From contig OX578146.1 in assembly GCA_951213105.1 (NCBI GenBank), positions 55,223,569 through 55,287,568 on the forward strand: a stretch of DNA of 64,000 nt. The letters are read 5' to 3'. Shown piece after piece: positions 40,301 through 54,064 of the stretch. Positions within the stretch are counted from its first letter, which is position 1. Each line of letters starts with the position of its first letter. The notes under the pieces were generated by a model. That model searched no databases and had not been told where the DNA came from. It worked only from the letters and a program-made list of their open reading frames with translations. A program made the position numbers and the translations under genes. The stretch comes from Amaurobius ferox. Taxonomy: Eukaryota > Arthropoda > Arachnida > Araneae > Amaurobiidae.

Positions 40301-43300
40301 CATAAGTCATGTCTTATATAAAATGCACGGGATATATAATATGGAAAAGAATTATATTTTAGATTTTTATTTTAAGGTTGGATTTGCATTGCAATATACA
40401 GTTTTACTCAAGACTTATTGCTGGTTTGGTTCCAGAATGTGTTATGCAATATGTTATGTATTACGGGCATTCCACATTGTACCTAGCAACTTCCACTCTT
40501 CTGTTATCTGTTCGATTTATCTGCTGCTTTTAACAAGTGCCGTGCAATATTAGCAGAAGAAAACTATAATATAAAAGCTATAAATACTTTATTATATTAG
40601 GAAGCTAACTTGGAAGAATCATATTGAGATGAGACAGGAAGAATGATAAATAGAGCTAAAAATATTATTATGAGACTAGCTGGAGTTACTCAAACCAACA
40701 ATTCTTAAGAGACTGGACTTCTCGCTGTGGTCAGTCTTTTAAGAATTGGCGCAATAGGGATACGTTAAATATTATAAAAATTGCAACATAATGAAAATTT
40801 AATGTTTATGAAAATTGCAACACATGTCTTATATTGCAACACATGTCACATAAGTCATGTCTTATATAAAATGCACGGGATATATAATATGGAAAAGAAT
40901 TATATTTTAGATTTTTATTTTAAGGTTGGATTTGCATTGCAATATACAGTTTTACTCAAGACTTATTGCTGGTTTGGTTCCAGAATGTGTTATGCAATAT
41001 GTTATGTATTACGGGCATTCCACATTGTACCTAGCAACTTCCACTCTTCTGTTATCTGTTCGATTTATCTGCTGCTTTTAACAAGTGCCGTGCAATATTA
41101 GCAGAAGAAAACTATAATATAAAAGCTATAAATACTTTATTATATTAGGAAGCTAACTTGGAAGAATCATATTGAGATGAGACAGGAAGAATGATAAATA
41201 GAGCTAAAAATATTATTATGAGACTAGCTGGAGTTACTCAAACCAACAATTCTTAAGAGACTGGACTTCTCGCTGTGGTCAGTCTTTTAAGAATTGGCGC
41301 AATAGGGATACGTTAAATATTATAAAAATTGCAACATAATGAAAATTTAATGTTTATGAAAATTGCAACACATGTCTTATATTGCAACACATGTCACATA
41401 AGTCATGTCTTATATAAAATGCACGGGATATATAATATGGAAAATAATTATATTTTAGATTTTTATTTTAAGGTTGGATTTGCATTGCAATATACAGTTT
41501 TACTCAAGACTTATTGCTGGTTTGGTTCCAGAATGTGTTATGCAATATGTTATGTATTACGGGCATTCCACATTGTACCTAGCAACTTCCACTCTTCTGT
41601 TATCTGTTCGATTTATCTGCTGCTTTTAACAAGTGCCGTGCAATATTAGCAGAAGAAAACTATAATATAAAAGCTATAAATACTTTATTATATTAGGAAG
41701 CTAACTTGGAAGAATCATATTGAGATGAGACAGGAAGAATGATAAATAGAGCTAAAAATATTATTATGAGACTAGCTGGAGTTACTCAAACCAACAATTC
41801 TTAAGAGACTGGACTTCTCGCTGTGGTCAGTCTTTTAAGAATTGGCGCAATAGGGATACGTTAAATATTATAAAAATTGCAACATAATGAAAATTTAATG
41901 TTTATGAAAATTGCAACACATGTCTTATATTGCAACACATGTCACATAAGTCATGTCTTATATAAAATGCACGGGATATATAATATGGAAAAGAATTATA
42001 TTTTAGATTTTTATTTTAAGGTTGGATTTGCATTGCAATATACAGTTTTACTCAAGACTTATTGCTGGTTTGGTTCCAGAATGTGTTATGCAATATGTTA
42101 TGTATTACGGGCATTCCACATTGTACCTAGCAACTTCCACTCTTCTGTTATCTGTTCGATTTATCTGCTGCTTTTAACAAGTGCCGTGCAATATTAGCAG
42201 AAGAAAACTATAATATAAAAGCTATAAATACTTTATTATATTAGGAAGCTAACTTGGAAGAATCATATTGAGATGAGACAGGAAGAATGATAAATAGAGC
42301 TAAAAATATTATTATGAGACTAGCTGGAGTTACTCAAACCAACAATTCTTAAGAGACTGGACTTCTCGCTGTGGTCAGTCTTTTAAGAATTGGCGCAATA
42401 GGGATACGTTAAATATTATAAAAATTGCAACATAATGAAAATTTAATGTTTATGAAAATTGCAACACATGTCTTATATTGCAACACATGTCACATATGTC
42501 ATGTCTTATATAAAATGCACGGGATATATAATATGGAAAAGAATTATATTTTAGATTTTTATTTTAAGGTTGGATTTGCATTGCAATATACAGTTTTACT
42601 CAAGACTTATTGCTGGTTTGGTTCCAGAATGTGTTATGCAATATGTTATGTATTACGGGCATTCCACATTGTACCTAGCAACTTCCACTCTTCTGTTATC
42701 TGTTCGATTTATCTGCTGCTTTTAACAAGTGCCGTGCAATATTAGCAGAAGAAAACTATAATATAAAAGCTATAAATACTTTATTATATTAGGAAGCTAA
42801 CTTGGAAGAATCATATTGAGATGAGACAGGAAGAATGATAAATAGAGCTAAAAATATTATTATGAGACTAGCTGGAGTTACTCAAACCAACAATTCTTAA
42901 GAGACTGGACTTCTCGCTGTGGTCAGTCTTTTAAGAATTGGCGCAATAGGGATACGTTAAATATTATAAAAATTGCAACATAATGAAAATTTAATGTTTA
43001 TGAAAATTGCAACACATGTCTTATATTGCAACACATGTCACATAAGTCATGTCTTATATAAAATGCACGGGATATATAATATGGAAAAGAATTATATTTT
43101 AGATTTTTATTTTAAGGTTGGATTTGCATTGCAATATACAGTTTTACTCAAGACTTATTGCTGGTTTGGTTCCAGAATGTGTTATGCAATATGTTATGTA
43201 TTACGGGCATTCCACATTGTACCTAGCAACTTCCACTCTTCTGTTATCTGTTCGATTTATCTGCTGCTTTTAACAAGTGCCGTGCAATATTAGCAGAAGA

Positions 43301-46300
43301 AAACTATAATATAAAAGCTATAAATACTTTATTATATTAGGAAGCTAACTTGGAAGAATCATATTGAGATGAGACAGGAAGAATGATAAATAGAGCTAAA
43401 AATATTATTATGGGACTAGCTGGAGTTACTCAAACCAACAATTCTTAAGAGACTGGACTTCTCGCTGTGGTCAGTCTTTTAAGAATTGGCGCAATAGGGA
43501 TACGTTAAATATTATAAAAATTGCAACATAATGAAAATTTAATGTTTATGAAAATTGCAACACATGTCTTATATTGCAACACATGTCACATAAGTCATGT
43601 CTTATATAAAATGCACGGGATATATAATATGGAAAAGAATTATATTTTAGATTTTTATTTTAAGGTTGGATTTGCATTGCTGCAATATACAGTTTTACTC
43701 AAGACTTATTGCTGGTTTGGTTCCAGAATGTGTTATGCAATATGTTATGTATTACGGGCATTCCACATTGTACCTAGCAACTTCCACTCTTCTGTTATCT
43801 GTTCGATTTATCTGCTGCTTTTAACAAGTGCCGTGCAATATTAGCAGAAGAAAACTATAATATAAAAGCTATAAATACTTTATTACATTAGGAAGCTAAC
43901 TTGGGAGAGTCATATTGAGATAAGACAGGAAGAATGATAAATAGAGCTAAAAATATTATTATGAGACTAGCTGGAGCCACCCAAACCAACAATTCTTAAG
44001 AGACTGGACTTCTCGCTGTGGTCAGTCTTTTAAGAATTGGCGCAATAGGGATACGTTAAATATTATAAAAATTGCAACATAATGAAAATTTAATGTTTAT
44101 GAAAATTGCAACACATGTCTTATATTGCAACACATGTCACATAAGTCATGTCTTATATAAAATGCACGGGATATATAATATGGAAAAGAATTATATTTTA
44201 GATTTTTATTTTAAGGTTGAATTTGCATTGCTGCAATATACAGTTTTACTCAAGACTTATTGCTGGTTTGGTTCCAGAATGTGTTATGCAATATGTTATG
44301 TATTACGGGCATTCCACATTGTACCTAGCAACTTCCACTCTTCTGTTATCTGTTCGATTTATCTGCTGCTTTTAACAAGTGCCGTGCAATATTAGCAGAA
44401 GAAAACTATAATATAAAAGCTATAAATACTTTATTACATTAGGAAGCTAACTTGGGAGAATCATATTGAGATAAGACAGGAAGAATGATAAATAGAGCTA
44501 AAAATATTATTATGAGACTAGCTGGAGCCACCCAAACCAACAATTCTTAAGAGACTGGACTTCTCGCTGTGGTCAGTCTTTTAAGAATTGGCGCAATAGG
44601 GATACGTTAAATATTATAAAAATTGCAACATAATGAAAATTTAATGTTTATGAAAATTGCAACACATGTCTTATATTGCAACACATGTCACATAAGTCAT
44701 GTCTTATATAAAATGCACGGGATATATAATATGGAAAAGAATTATATTTTAGATTTTTATTTTAAGGTTGGATTTGCATTGCTGCAATATACAGTTTTAC
44801 TCAAGACTTATTGCTGGTTTGGTTCCAGAATGTGTTATGCAATATGTTATGTATTACGGGCATTCCACATTGTACCTAGCAACTTCCACTCTTCTGTTAT
44901 CTGTTCGATTTATCTGCTGCTTTTAACAAGTGCCGTGCAATATTAGCAGAAGAAAACTATAATATAAAAGCTATAAATACTTTATTACATTAGGAAGCTA
45001 ACTTGGGAGAATCATATTGAGATAAGACAGGAAGAATGATAAATAGAGCTAAAAATATTATTATGAGACTAGCTGGAGCCACCCAAACCAACAATTCTTA
45101 AGAGACTGGACTTCTCGCTGTGGTCAGTCTTTTAAGAATTGGCGCAATAGGGATACGTTAAATATTATAAAAATTGCAACATAATGAAAATTTAATGTTT
45201 ATGAAAATTGCAACACATGTCTTATATTGCAACACATGTCACTTAAGTCATGTCTTATATAAAATGCACGGGATATATAATATGGAAAAGAATTATATTT
45301 TAGATTTTTATTTTAAGGTTGGATTTGCATTGCAATATACAGTTTTACTCAAGACTTATTGCTGGTTTGGTTCCAGAATGTGTTATGCAATATGTTATGT
45401 ATTACGGGCATTCCACATTGTACCTAGCAACTTCCACTCTTTTGTTATCTGTTCGATTTATCTGCTGCTTTTAACAAGTGCCGTGCAATATTAGCAGAAG
45501 AAAACTATAATATAAAAGCTATAAATACTTTATTATATTAGGAAGCTAACTTGGAAGAATCATATTGAGATGAGACAGGAAGAATGATAAATAGAGCTAA
45601 AAATATTATTATGAGACTAGCTGGAGTTACTCAAACCAACAATTCTTAAGAGACTGGACTTCTCGCTGTGGTCAGTCTTTTAAGAATTGGCGCAATAGGG
45701 ATACGTTAAATATTATAAAAATTGCAACATAATGAAAATTTAATGTTTATGAAAATTGCAACACATGTCTTATATTGCAACACATGTCACATAAATCATG
45801 TCTTATATAAAATGCACGGGATATATAATATGGAAAATAATTATATTTTAGATTTTTATTTTAAGGTTGGATTTGCATTGCAATATACAGTTTTACTCAA
45901 GACTTATTGCTGGTTTGGTTCCAGAATGTGTTATGCAATATGTTATGTATTACGGTCATTCCACATTGTACCTAGCAACTTCCACTCTTCTGTTATCTGT
46001 TCGATTTATCTGCTGCTTTTAACAAGTGCCGTGCAATATTAGCAGAAGAAAACTATAATATAAAAGCTATAAATACTTTATTATATTAGGAAGCTAACTT
46101 GGAAGAATCATATTGAGATGAGACAGGAAGAATGATAAATAGAGCTAAAAATATTATTATGAGACTAGCTGGAGTTACTCAAACCAACAATTCTTAAGAG
46201 ACTGGACTTCTCGCTGTGGTCAGTCTTTTAAGAATTGGCGCAATAGGGATACGTTAAATATTATAAAAATTGCAACATAATGAAAATTTAATGTTTATGA

Positions 46301-46653
46301 AAATTGCAACACATGTCTTATATTGCAACACATGTCACATAAGTCATGTCTTATATAAAATGCACGGGATATATAATATGGAAAAGAATTATATTTTAGA
46401 TTTTTATTTTAAGGTTGGATTTGCATTGCAATATACAGTTTTACTCAAGACTTATTGCTGGTTTGGTTCCAGAATGTGTTATGCAATATGTTATGTATTA
46501 CGGGCATTCCACATTGTACCTAGCAACTTCCACTCTTCTGTTATCTGTTCGATTTATCTGATGCTTTTAACAAGTGCCGTGCAATATTAGCAGAAGAAAA
46601 CTATAATATAAAAGCTATAAATACTTTATTATATTAGGAAGCTAACTTGGAAG

Positions 46654-47204
46654 AATCATATTGAGATGAGACAGGAAGAATGATAAATAGAGCTAAAAAT
46701 ATTATTATGAGACTAGCTGGAGTTACTCAAACCAACAATTCTTAAGAGACTGGACTTCTCGCTGTGGTCAGTCTTTTAAGAATTGGCGCAATAGGGATAC
46801 GTTAAATATTATAAAAATTGCAACATAATGAAAATTTAATGTTTATGAAAATTGCAACACATGTCTTATATTGCAACACATGTCACATAAGTCATGTCTT
46901 ATATAAAATGCACGGGATATATAATATGGAAAAGAATTATATTTTAGATTTTTATTTTAAGGTTGGATTTGCATTGCTGCAATATACAGTTTTACTCAAG
47001 ACTTATTGCTGGTTTGGTTAAAGAATGTGTTATGCAATATGTTATGTATTACGGGCATTCCACATTGTACCTAGCAACTTCCACTCTTCTGTTATCTGTT
47101 CGATTTATCTGCTGCTTTTAACAAGTGCCGTGCAATATTAGCAGAAGAAAACTATAATATAAAATCTATAAATACTTTATTACATTAGGAAGCTAACTTG
47201 GGAG
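46654..47204. repeat. Monomer with a broken internal frame
   Basis: This type A monomer has GGTTAAAGAATG where the others have GGTTCCAGAATG, a CC to AA change that puts a TAA at codon 68 of the shared frame. It also carries a private AAAATCTATA near 47161. It is the only monomer in which I see the frame closed, and it lies in the more diverged right part of the array. Confidence 0.9.
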
Positions 47205-49315
47205 AATCATATTGAGATAAGACAGGAAGAATGATAAATAGAGCTAAAAATATTATTATGAGACTAGCTGGAGCCACCCAAACCAACAATTCTTAAGAGA
47301 CTGGACTTCTCGCTGTGGTCAGTCTTTTAAGAATTGGCGCAATAGGGATACGTTAAATATTATAAAAATTGCAACATAATGAAAATTTAATGTTTATGAA
47401 AATTGCAACACATGTCTTATATTGCAACACATGTCACATAAGTCATGTCTTATATAAAATGCACGGGATATATAATATGGAAAAGAATTATATTTTAGAT
47501 TTTTATTTTAAGGTTGGATTTGCATTGCTGCAATATACAGTTTTACTCAAGACTTATTGCTGGTTTGGTTCCAGAATGTGTTATGCAATATGTTATGTAT
47601 TACGGGCATTCCACATTGTACCTAGCAACTTCCACTCTTCTGTTATCTGTTCGATTTATCTGCTGCTTTTAACAAGTGCCGTGCAATATTAGCAGAAGAA
47701 AACTATAATATAAAAGCTATAAATACTTTATTACATTAGGAAGCTAACTTGGGAGAATCATATTGAGATAAGACAGGAAGAATGATAAATAGAGCTAAAA
47801 ATATTATTATGAGTCTAGCTGGAGCCACCCAAACCAACAATTCTTAAGAGCCTGGACTTCTCGCTGTGGTCAGTCTTTTAAGAATTGGCGCAATAGGGAT
47901 ACGTTAAATATTATAAAAATTGCAACATAATGAAAATTTAATGTTTATGAAAATTGCAACACATGTCTTATATTGCAACACATGTCACATAAGTCATGTC
48001 TTATATAAAATGCACGGGATATATAATATGGAAAAGAATTATATTTTAGATTTTTATTTTAAGGTTGGATTTGCATTGCTGCAATATACAGTTTTACTCA
48101 AGACTTATTGCTGGTTTGGTTCCAGAATGTGTTATGCAATATGTTATGTATTACGGGCATTCCACATTGTACCTAGCAACTTCCACTCTTCTGTTATCTG
48201 TTCGATTTATCTGCTGCTTTTAACAAGTGCCGTGCAATATTAGCAGAAGAAAACTATAATATAAAAGCTATAAATACTTTATTACATTAGGAAGCTAACT
48301 TGGGAGAATCATATTGAGATAAGACAGGAAGAATGATAAATAGAGCTAAAAATATTATTATGAGACTAGCTGGAGCCACCCAAACCAACAATTCTTAAGA
48401 GACTGGACTTCTCGCTGTGGTCAGTCTTTTAAGAATTGGCGCAATAGGGATACGTTAAATATTATAAAAATTGCAACATAATGAAAATTTAATGTTTATG
48501 AAAATTGCAACACATGTCTTATATTGCAACACATGTCACATAAGTCATGTCTTATATAAAATGCACGGGATATATAATATGGAAAAGAATTATATTTTAG
48601 ATTTTTATTTTAAGGTTGGATTTGCATTGCAATATACAGTTTTACTCAAGACTTATTGCTGGTTTGGTTCCAGAATGTGTTATGCAATATGTTATGTATT
48701 ACGGGCATTCCACATTGTACCTAGCAACTTCCACTCTTCTGTTATCTGTTCGATTTATCTGCTGCTTTTAACAAGTGCCGTGCAATATTAGCAGAAGAAA
48801 ACTATAATATAAAAGCTATAAATACTTTATTATATTAGGAAGCTAACTTGGAAGAATCATATTGAGATGAGACAGGAAGAATGATAAATAGAGCTAAAAA
48901 TATTATTATGAGACTAGCTGGAGTTACTCAAACCAACAATTCTTAAGAGACTGGACTTCTCGCTGTGGTCAGTCTTTTAAGAATTGGCGCAATAGGGATA
49001 CGTTAAATATTATAAAAATTGCAACATAATGAAAATTTAATGTTTATGAAAATTGCAACACATGTCTTATATTGCAACACATGTCACATAAGTCATGTCT
49101 TATATAAAATGCACGGGATATATAATATGGAAAAGAATTATATTTTAGATTTTTATTTTAAGGTTGGATTTGCATTGCAATATACAGTTTTACTCAAGAC
49201 TTATTGCTGGTTTGGTTCCAGAATGTGTTATGCAATATGTTATGTATTACGGGCATTCCACATTGTACCTAGCAACTTCCACTCTTCTGTTATCTGTTCG
49301 ATTTATCTGCTGCTT

Positions 49316-49329
49316 TTAACAAGTGCCGT
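49316..49329. repeat. Left target-site duplication of the 589-bp insertion
   Basis: TTAACAAGTGCCGT, part of the satellite unit, is repeated identically at 49919-49932. An uninterrupted monomer has it once, which identifies it as a duplication made on insertion. Confidence 0.9.
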
Positions 49330-49918
49330 ATGTCAAAAAGCTTTCTCTTAAATTCCACGGAGGTCTGAGAAGCGTGAACAATCCTACGTTGGACAGCATC
49401 CCTCACTATCGAATAGGGCACCCGGGGTCGCATAAGCGCCCTCGGTCGTTACCTACATGATCGGTGAGAAATGTCTTCTTCCGCCCTAAAAAGCGGTTAC
49501 GTCCATCCTAGCCTTGTGCTCTCAATTTAGATGCTGACTCTAGTATGCTGTACCCCTCCCTTGCTTTTGGGAATTCGCGTTTTTCGTTGGCAAGCTACCT
49601 TTTATGTTGTCGCTACTAGGCACTGCTCAAGCTCAAGGCCCTGCGCCCCTCGGGGCGCCCCAGTCTATCCCCCTCTTTTCTCTCTCTGTTGGGAACCCGC
49701 TTGGGCCCCAACTTCTCTGTTTTTCTGAAGACCTGGGGAAGGGCACGACCTAGGTCGCGCCCCCCCCCCAGGCATATCTTAGATATTAAATTCTATCAGA
49801 TGTTTAAAAGCCTTTTTATTACTTCCTCTTTATGTCTATTTTTCTCTTCGCCTGGAGTTTAAAGGGAGGAGTCTTCCTCTCCTGGGTACTCCACTGACCC
49901 CGTCCTTGAGTCCTTGAG
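49330..49918 (+). mobile_element. 589-bp retroposed insertion in the satellite (truncated LINE or SINE, family unknown)
   Basis: The 14-mer TTAACAAGTGCCGT ends one half of the interrupted monomer (49316-49329) and begins the other (49919-49932). The interrupted monomer is 1151 bp, exactly 548 + 589 + 14. The insert is GC-rich, unlike the satellite, and ends in two copies of the 8-mer TCCTTGAG (49903-49918). A short terminal repeat and a mid-sized duplication without terminal inverted repeats fit target-primed reverse transcription; CR1/L2-type elements are known for 8-bp 3' tails. Inside are a 7-bp-stem hairpin at 49643-49658, a 12-nt palindrome at 49746-49757 and a run of C near 49761. I found no reverse transcriptase motif and no convincing tRNA promoter boxes, so the family stays open. 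Confidence 0.8.
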
Positions 49919-49932
49919 TTAACAAGTGCCGT
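49919..49932. repeat. Right target-site duplication of the 589-bp insertion
   Basis: TTAACAAGTGCCGT resumes the interrupted monomer and continues as GCAATATTAGCAG, exactly where the left half stopped. Confidence 0.9.
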
Positions 49933-52900
49933 GCAATATTAGCAGAAGAAAACTATAATATAAAAGCTATAAATACTTTATTATATTAGGAAGCTAACTT
50001 GGAAGAATCATATTGAGATGAGACAGGAAGAATGATAAATAGAGCTAAAAATATTATTATGAGACTAGCTGGAGTTACTCAAACCAACAATTCTTAAGAG
50101 ACTGGACTTCTCGCTGTGGTCAGTCTTTTAAGAATTGGCGCAATAGGGATACGTTAAATATTATAAAAATTGCAACATAATGAAAATTTAATGTTTATGA
50201 AAATTGCAACACATGTCTTATATTGCAACACATGTCACATAAGTCATGTCTTATATAAAATGCACGGGATATATAATATGGAAAAGAATTATATTTTAGA
50301 TTTTTATTTTAAGGTTGGATTTGCATTGCTGCAATATACAGTTTTACTCAAGACTTATTGCTGGTTTGGTTCCAGAATGTGTTATGCAATATGTTATGTA
50401 TTACGGGCATTCCACATTGTACCTAGCAACTTCCACTCTTCTGTTATCTGTTCGATTTATCTGCTGCTTTTAACAAGTGCCGTGCAATATTAGCAGAAGA
50501 AAACTATAATATAAAAGCTATAAATACTTTATTACATTAGGAAGCTAACTTGGGAGAATCATATTGAGATAAGACAGGAAGAATGATAAATAGAGCTAAA
50601 AATATTATTATGAGACTAGCTGGAGCCACCCAAACCAACAATTCTTAAGAGACTGGACTTCTCGCTGTGGTCAGTCTTTTAAGAATTGGCGCAATAGGGA
50701 TACGTTAAATATTATAAAAATTGCAACATAATGAAAATTTAATGTTTATGAAAATTGCAACACATGTCTTATATTGCAACACATGTCACATAAGTCATGT
50801 CTTATATAAAATGCACGGGATATATAATATGGAAAAGAATTATATTTTAGATTTTTATTTTAAGGTTGGATTTGCATTGCAATATACAGTTTTACTCAAG
50901 ACTTATTGCTGGTTTGGTTCCAGAATGTGTTATGCAATATGTTATGTATTACGGGCATTCCACATTGTACCTAGCAACTTCCACTCTTCTGTTATCTGTT
51001 CGATTTATCTGCTGCTTTTAACAAGTGCCGTGCAATATTAGCAGAAGAAAACTATAATATAAAAGCTATAAATACTTTATTATATTAGGAAGCTAACTTG
51101 GAAGAATCATATTGAGATGAGACAGGAAGAATGATAAATAGAGCTAAAAATATTATTATGAGACTAGCTGGAGTTACTCAAACCAACAATTCTTAAGAGA
51201 CTGGACTTCTCGCTGTGGTCAGTCTTTTAAGAATTGGCGCAATAGGGATACGTTAAATATTATAAAAATTGCAACATAATGAAAATTTAATGTTTATGAA
51301 AATTGCAACACATGTCTTATATTGCAACACATGTCACATAAGTCATGTCTTATATAAAATGCACGGGATATATAATATGGAAAAGAATTATATTTTAGAT
51401 TTTTATTTTAAGGTTGGATTTGCATTGCAATATACAGTTTTACTCAAGACTTATTGCTGGTTTGGTTCCAGAATGTGTTATGCAATATGTTATGTATTAC
51501 GGGCATTCCACATTGTACCTAGCAACTTCCACTCTTCTGTTATCTGTTCGATTTATCTGCTGCTTTTAACAAGTGCCGTGCAATATTAGCAGAAGAAAAC
51601 TATAATATAAAAGCTATAAATACTTTATTATATTAGGAAGCTAACTTGGAAGAATCATATTGAGATGAGACAGGAAGAATGATAAATAGAGCTAAAAATA
51701 TTATTATGAGACTAGCTGGAGTTACTCAAACCAACAATTCTTAAGAGACTGGACTTCTCGCTGTGGTCAGTCTTTTAAGAATTGGCGCAATAGGGATACG
51801 TTAAATATTATAAAAATTGCAACATAATGAAAATTTAATGTTTATGAAAATTGCAACACATGTCTTATATTGCAACACATGTCACATAAGTCATGTCTTA
51901 TATAAAATGCACGGGATATATAATATGGAAAGGAATTATATTTTAGATTTTTATTTTAAGGTTGGATTTGCATTGCTGCAATATACAGTTTTACTCAAGA
52001 CTTATTGCTGGTTTGGTTCCAGAATGTGTTATGCAATATGTTATGTATTACGGGCATTCCACATTGTACCTAGCAACTTCCACTCTTCTGTTATCTGTTC
52101 GATTTATCTGCTGCTTTTAACAAGTGCCGTGCAATATTAGCAGAAGAAAACTATAATATAAAAGCTATAAATACTTTATTACATTAGGAAGCTAACTTGG
52201 GAGAATCATATTGAGATAAGACAGGAAGAATGATAAATAGAGCTAAAAATATTATTATGAGACTAGCTGGAACCACCCAAACCAACAATTCTTAAGAGAC
52301 TGGACTTCTCGCTGTGGTCACTCTTTTAAGAATTGGCGCAATAGGGATACGTTAAATATTATAAAAATTGCAACATAATGAAAATTTAATGTTTATGAAA
52401 ATTGCAACACATGTCTTATATTGCAACACATGTCACATAAGTCATGTCTTATATAAAATGCACGGGATATATAATATGGAAAAGAATTATATTTTAGATT
52501 TTTATTTTAAGGTTGGATTTGCATTGCTGCAATATACAGTTTTACTCAAGACTTATTGCTGGTTTGGTTCCAGAATGTGTTATGCAATATGTTATGTATT
52601 ACGGGCATTCCACATTGTACCTAGCAACTTCCACTCTTCTGTTATCTGTTCGATTTATCTGCTGCTTTTAACAAGTGCCGTGCAATATTAGCAGAAGAAA
52701 ACTATAATATAAAAGCTATAAATACTTTATTACATTAGGAAGCTAACTTGGGAGAATCATATTGAGATAAGACAGGAAGAATGATAAATAGAGCTAAAAA
52801 TATTATTATGAGACTAGCTGGAGCCACCCAAACCAACAATTCTTAAGAGACTGGACTTCTCGCTGTGGTCAGTCTTTTAAGAATTGGCGCAATAGGGATA

Positions 52901-53856
52901 CGTTAAATATTATAAAAATTGCAACATAATGAAAATTTAATGTTTATGAAAATTGCAACACATGTCTTATATTGCAACACATGTCACATAAGTCATGTCT
53001 TATATAAAATGCACGGGATATATAATATGGAAAAGAATTATATTTTAGATTTTTATTTTAAGGTTGGATTTGCATTGCTGCAATATACAGTTTTACTCAA
53101 GACTTATTGCTGGTTTGGTTCCAGAATGTGTTATGCAATATGTTATGTATTACGGGCATTCCACATTGTACCTAGCAACTTCCACTCTTCTGTTATCTGT
53201 TCGATTTATCTGCTGCTTTTAACAAGTGCCGTGCAATATTAGCAGAAGAAAACTATAATATAAAAGCTATAAATACTTTATTACATTAGGAAGCTAACTT
53301 GGGAGAATCATATTGAGATAAGACAGGAAGAATGATAAATAGAGCTAAAAATATTATTATGAGACTAGCTGGAGCCACCCAAACCAACAATTCTTAAGAG
53401 ACTGGACTTCTCGCTGTGGTCAGTCTTTTAAGAATTGGCGCAATAGGGATACGTTAAATATTATAAAAATTGCAACATAATGAAAATTTAATGTTTATGA
53501 AAATTGCAACACATGTCTTATATTGCAACACATGTCACATAAGTCATGTCTTATATAAAATGCACGGGATATATAATATGGAAAAGAATTATATTTTAGA
53601 TTTTTATTTTAAGGTTGGATTTGCATTGCTGCAATATACAGTTTTACTCAAGACTTATTGCTGGTTTGGTTCCAGAATGTGTTATGCAATATGTTATGTA
53701 TTACGGGCATTCCACATTGTACCTAGCAACTTCCACTCTTCTGTTATCTGTTCGATTTATCTGCTGCTTTTAACAATTGCCGTGCAATATTAGCAGAAGA
53801 AAACTATAATATAAAAGCTATAAATACTTTATTACATTAGGAAGCTAACTTGGGAG

Positions 53857-54064
53857 AATCATATTGAGATAAGACAGGAAGAATGATAAATAGAGCTAAA
53901 AATATTATTATGAGACTAGCTGGAGCCACCCAAACAAACAATTCTTAAGAGACTGGACTTCTTGCTGTGGCCAGTCTTTTAAACATTGGTGCCATAGGGA
54001 TGCGTTAAATATTATAAAAATTGCAACATAATGAAAATTGAATGTTTATGAAAATTGCAACACA
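53857..54064. repeat. Decayed, truncated terminal monomer at the array edge
   Basis: This copy matches the unit for about 208 bp and then stops at TTGCAACACA. It carries more differences than any other monomer: CAAACAAACA, CTTCTTGCTG, GGCCAGTC, TTTAAACATTGGTGCCATAGG, GATGCG and AATTGAATG. The hairpin stem is damaged as well. Loss of homology at the edge is expected, because edge copies take part less in homogenisation. Confidence 0.9.

Larger units (their letters stand above)
1..54064. repeat. 548/551-bp satellite array, 97 monomers plus a decayed edge copy
   Basis: The same unit repeats head-to-tail from base 1. Phased on the motif AATCATATTGAG, monomers start at 1, 552, 1100, 1648 and so on, with the last complete one at 53306. 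Lengths are 551 bp when a CTG is present in the middle (TTGCTGCAAT) and 548 bp when it is absent (TTGCAAT); two monomers are 547 bp because of a one-base deletion. Monomers differ at only a few sites each, so the array is very homogeneous. It is interrupted once, by a 589-bp insertion at 49330. The left end lies outside the window. The size, AT-richness and homogeneity fit a pericentromeric or heterochromatic satellite; the chromosomal location is inference. I do not recognise the family. Confidence 0.98.

Noticed and set aside
49380..49460. tRNA-type promoter in the 589-bp insertion
   Set aside because: Strings such as CTATCGAATAGGG look vaguely like a B-box but do not match well, and no A-box lies at the right distance.
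49531..49728. 65-codon open frame in the GC-rich insertion
   Set aside because: It is short, has no recognisable domain, and GC-rich DNA has few stops; most likely chance.
165..53793. Tandem family of 106-107-residue protein genes
   Set aside because: The longest form needs a TTG start, the peptide matches no known family, variants are mostly amino-acid-changing, and one copy has a stop. Array homogenisation explains the conserved frame. It is listed once as an open frame, not as genes.
1..54064. CRISPR-like regular repeats
   Set aside because: The whole 548/551-bp unit repeats with no unique spacers; this is a satellite.
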